Shown here: piece after piece, positions 61,704 to 64,000 of the stretch
Position numbering within the stretch: the stretch's first letter is position 1
Layout: every line of letters begins with the position of its first letter
Source of the DNA: Flavobacteriales bacterium
GTDB taxonomy: Bacteria; Bacteroidota; Bacteroidia; Flavobacteriales_F; PHOS-HE28
DNA length: 64,000 nucleotides
Assembly: GCA_026129465.1 (NCBI GenBank)
Contig: JAHCIA010000001.1
Coordinates: 1,497,964 to 1,561,963 of the forward strand
Direction of reading: 5' to 3'
The notes under the pieces: generated by a model
Database searches by the model: none
What the model saw: only the letters and a program-made list of their open reading frames with translations
Told to the model about the DNA's origin: nothing
Position numbers and translations under genes: made by a program

Positions 61704-61734
61704 CCTGACAACCGACAACCAACCACTGACAACT
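61704..61734 (-). repeat. Inverted copy of the 7-bp repeat, 3-4 degenerate units
   Basis: Read on the minus strand: GTCAGTG, GTTGGTT, GTCGGTT, GTCAG. It is in the opposite orientation to 61134-61210, so the four-helix-bundle gene is flanked by repeats facing each other. It reaches the stop codon of the ferredoxin/NarI-like gene (61733-61735). Confidence 0.75.
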
Positions 61735-63061
61735 ACTCCTGCGCCCATTCCATCCTCCTGTCCGGCCCAAAGGCCCATGGCGCGCCGTTGTTCTCCACGT
61801 TGTTGAACATGCCCGTGAGCGCCGGTCTGGTGCTGCTCTGCTCCATCACCAGGTAGCGGCGCATCTCCAGAATGATGTGCACCGGATCGATGTTCACCGG
61901 GCAGGCCTGGGTGCAGGCGTTGCAGGTGGTGCAGGCCCAGAGCTCCTCGTCGGTGATGCGGCTGTGCAGGTCCCTGCCATCGGCCTGGAAGGTGCCTCCG
62001 TTGGCGTCGATGTTGCGGCCCACCTCCTCCAGGCGGTCGCGCGTGTCCATGATGATCTTGCGCGGACTGAGCAATTTGCCGGTGATGTTCGCCGGGCATT
62101 CGCTGGTGCAGCGGCCGCACTCGGTGCAGCTGTACGCGTCCATCAGGCTCTTCCAGCTGAGGTCGAAGACGTCCTTCGCACCGAAGCGCTCGGGCACTTC
62201 ATGGCCGGCCACTTGGCGCGCGGGCGCCGGATCGGGCGGTGGCACCGCGGGATCGATCATGCTGCGCACTTCGCCGGTGATGCGTGGCATGTTGGCCACC
62301 TGGGTCTTCGGCTCCAACTTGCTGTACCAGGTGTTGGGGAAGGCCAGGATGATGTGGAAGTGCTTGCTGTAGGGCAGGTAGTTGAGGAAGGCGAGGATGC
62401 CCACGATGTGGAACCACCAGAAGCAGCGCTCGAACAGCAGCACGGTGCCATCGGACATGCCCGCGAAGAAGGGCCGCAGGAGGGTGCTTACCGGATAGCT
62501 GCCGGCGGCGGTGTAGGGTTCCACCCCGCGCTGGGCGAGCACCTGGTCGGTGGCGTTCATCTTCAGGAAGGCGCCCATGAGGAGGATCTCGGCCACCAGG
62601 ATGACCATGGCATCGCGCGTGGGCCAGCCCTTCATCTCCGGCTTGTGGAAGCGCGGCAACTGCAGTATGGCGCGGCGGGCGATGAAGACGAAGCAGGCCA
62701 GCAGCACGCCCACGGCGAGGATCTCGAAGGACCCGATCAGCAGGTCGTAGAAAGGCCCCAGCACAGCGCCCACGCGGTGCGTGCCGAGGACACCATCGAG
62801 GACGATCTCCAGCACCTCCAGGTTGATGATGACGAAGCCCACATAGATGAGGATGTGCATGATGCCCGCGATGGGGCGGGCCACCATCTTGCTCTGGCCC
62901 AGGGCCACCAGCGCCATGGTGCGCCAGCGCTCGGCCTTGCGGTCGGTGCGGTCCTCGTCGCGGCCCAGGCGGATGTTGCGGACCACCTTCCCCACATTCC
63001 GGGCGAACAACGCGATGGCCGCGGCCAGGATGAGCAGGAAGATGATGTTCCCGAGGGTCAT
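61733..63061 (-). CDS. NarI-like membrane / 4Fe-4S ferredoxin protein
   Basis: A 442-residue protein with five to six membrane helices (about 3-20, 65-85, 105-130, 150-170 and 215-235), in the NarI/DsrM-like cytochrome-type fold, then two [4Fe-4S] sites: CTECGRCTSECP (about 317-328) and CTTCNACTQACP (about 378-389). It likely passes electrons between the quinone pool and the HdrB-like partner. The start overlaps the Mce-protein stop (ATGA). Confidence 0.87.
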   Translation of the reverse strand: MTLGNIIFLLILAAAIALFARNVGKVVRNIRLGRDEDRTDRKAERWRTMALVALGQSKMVARPIAGIMHILIYVGFVIINLEVLEIVLDGVLGTHRVGAVLGPFYDLLIGSFEILAVGVLLACFVFIARRAILQLPRFHKPEMKGWPTRDAMVILVAEILLMGAFLKMNATDQVLAQRGVEPYTAAGSYPVSTLLRPFFAGMSDGTVLLFERCFWWFHIVGILAFLNYLPYSKHFHIILAFPNTWYSKLEPKTQVANMPRITGEVRSMIDPAVPPPDPAPARQVAGHEVPERFGAKDVFDLSWKSLMDAYSCTECGRCTSECPANITGKLLSPRKIIMDTRDRLEEVGRNIDANGGTFQADGRDLHSRITDEELWACTTCNACTQACPVNIDPVHIILEMRRYLVMEQSSTRPALTGMFNNVENNGAPWAFGPDRRMEWAQE

Positions 63062-64000
63062 GGCGATCGTTTCTCCTCCTCCATGGACCGCCTGATCCGG
63101 TCTATGTCGCTGTTGCTCAGCTTCGGCAGGCGGTCCTTCTTACCGAACAACGACAGATGCATGTATCTGTTCGGATTGATGCGCAGGTCCTCCAGCAGCA
63201 GGTCCAGTTCCTTGCTGGCGCTCTCCAGGTTGCGGTAGAGCGTGTCGTTCTTCATCAGCGCGCCCAGGGTGCCCTCACCCCGGTCCAGGCGCTCCATCAC
63301 CTGCCGCAACTGCTCCGCGCTGGCGGCCATGTCGGCCTTCATGCGGTCCAGGTCGCCATCGGCCAGCTCGGTGGTGATGCTGTCCATGTTGGTGAGGATG
63401 CGCGCCATGGTGGCGTTGTACTTCACCAGGTTGCCGGTGATCTGCTTGATGTCGTGGAGCACGGCCTCGATGGTGGCGCGTTCCTCGGCGATCATGCCAT
63501 CGATGCGTTCGGCGCTGCGGTTGAAGGTCTCCAGCGTGGCGCGGATGCTGGCGAAGCTGGCGTCGATGTCGCGCCGCGCCGAATCGTTGAGGATGAGCTG
63601 CAGGCTGGTGAGCACCGAATCCACGCTGGCCAGCATGCCCTCGGCCTTCTGCTTCAGGGGGTCTATGGCGGCGGAGAAGCTCTCGGTGAGGCTCAGTTGC
63701 GCGTCGCCGGTGAGGGTGTCGCCGGCCTGTGCGAAGTTCGCCGAGGTGCCCAGCTTCAGGTCGGCCCATTTGCCGAAGAGGTCGCCGCCCAGGGAGATGC
63801 GCGAGTCATCGGGGATGCGCAGCCCGCGCTCGTCCACCTGGTAGGAGATGATGATGCGGCCGGTGCCGTCCTCGGTCATGCCCACGCGCACCACCTGGCC
63901 CACCTTGAAGCCGTTGTAGAGCAGGGCGTTGCTCTCCACCATGCCCTGGGCGTTGGCGTAGATGGCGTGGATGACGTGGCGCTTCCGGAAGATGTCGCGG
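63058..64000 (-). CDS. MlaD/Mce-family protein, partial (5' end outside window)
   Basis: About 314 C-terminal residues of an Mce-domain lipid-transport protein. YANAQGMVESNALLYNGFKVGQV is the core of the MlaD/Mce domain; a long coiled coil (IDPLKQKAEGMLASVDSV onward, with many Asp/Glu/Arg) follows. The protein would form a periplasmic channel for phospholipids with an MlaE/F-type ABC transporter not in this window. The first part lies beyond base 64000. Coupled by ATGA to the downstream oxidoreductase, an order common in Flavobacteria. Confidence 0.88.
   Translation of the reverse strand, partial: RDIFRKRHVIHAIYANAQGMVESNALLYNGFKVGQVVRVGMTEDGTGRIIISYQVDERGLRIPDDSRISLGGDLFGKWADLKLGTSANFAQAGDTLTGDAQLSLTESFSAAIDPLKQKAEGMLASVDSVLTSLQLILNDSARRDIDASFASIRATLETFNRSAERIDGMIAEERATIEAVLHDIKQITGNLVKYNATMARILTNMDSITTELADGDLDRMKADMAASAEQLRQVMERLDRGEGTLGALMKNDTLYRNLESASKELDLLLEDLRINPNRYMHLSLFGKKDRLPKLSNSDIDRIRRSMEEEKRSP

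Overview
The window looks like chromosomal DNA from a GC-rich member of the Bacteroidota, most likely a Flavobacteriales-type organism. The evidence is: type IX secretion (T9SS) C-terminal sorting domains on two secreted proteins (43072-44091 and 47193-48995), promoter boxes of the Bacteroidota form TAnnTTTG, a LytS/LytTR two-component pair, an OstA-like protein preceded by a DUF4924 gene, and an exosortase with a tiny PID-type sorting-signal protein. Base composition is high in G+C throughout (by eye well above 60%). No rRNA, tRNA, CRISPR array, transposase or phage gene was recognised.

Region 1 (1-18677, minus strand) is one long surface-polysaccharide gene cluster, read from right to left. 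It starts with a Wzc-like tyrosine autokinase (16248-18677), then a Wzm/Wzt ABC exporter, an FkbM methyltransferase, three sulfotransferases, a DegT/DnrJ aminotransferase, a WbqC-family protein and eight glycosyltransferases, the last running off the window. Many genes overlap by ATGA or sit within a few bases. The glycosyltransferases contain a tandem duplication of a three-gene module. The gene set suggests a sulfated, amino-sugar-containing glycan exported by the ABC route.

Region 2 (18850-23764, plus strand) diverges from the polysaccharide cluster. It encodes a 73-residue PID-CTERM-like peptide, an exosortase with a Cys-Arg-His triad and a small membrane partner, in a tightly overlapping set. 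A sulfotransferase, serine hydroxymethyltransferase, SAM methyltransferase and hotdog thioesterase follow.

Region 3 (23718-34645) holds an HTTM membrane protein with its partner (minus), then plus-strand metabolic and stress genes: fumarylacetoacetase, a bifunctional RelA/SpoT enzyme, a sulfotransferase, a Fur-STAS-purA-rRNA methyltransferase run, a TonB-like protein and Hsp20, closed by a strong terminator.

Region 4 (34704-47193) is mixed: DUF1883, a double universal stress protein, a SiaC-type regulator, secreted TPR/coiled-coil proteins, a dienoyl-CoA-reductase-like SDR, a CPBP protease, a T9SS cargo protein, a nitroreductase, an M23/LysM peptidase and an outer-membrane barrel.

Region 5 (47193-56025) has a T9SS-secreted deiminase resembling peptidylarginine deiminase, an MltF-like transglycosylase coupled to an ACP phosphodiesterase, the LytS/LytTR pair, an OmpH-like protein, DUF4924 and an OstA-like LPS-transport protein.

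Region 6 (56032-64000, minus) holds a three-gene set of unknown function (membrane protein, a possible degenerate CotH-like protein, and a second one fused to a beta-helix), then a Mce/MlaD - NarI/ferredoxin - HdrB-like - conserved-protein operon. That operon is interrupted by a four-helix-bundle gene flanked by 7-bp tandem repeats in opposite orientation.
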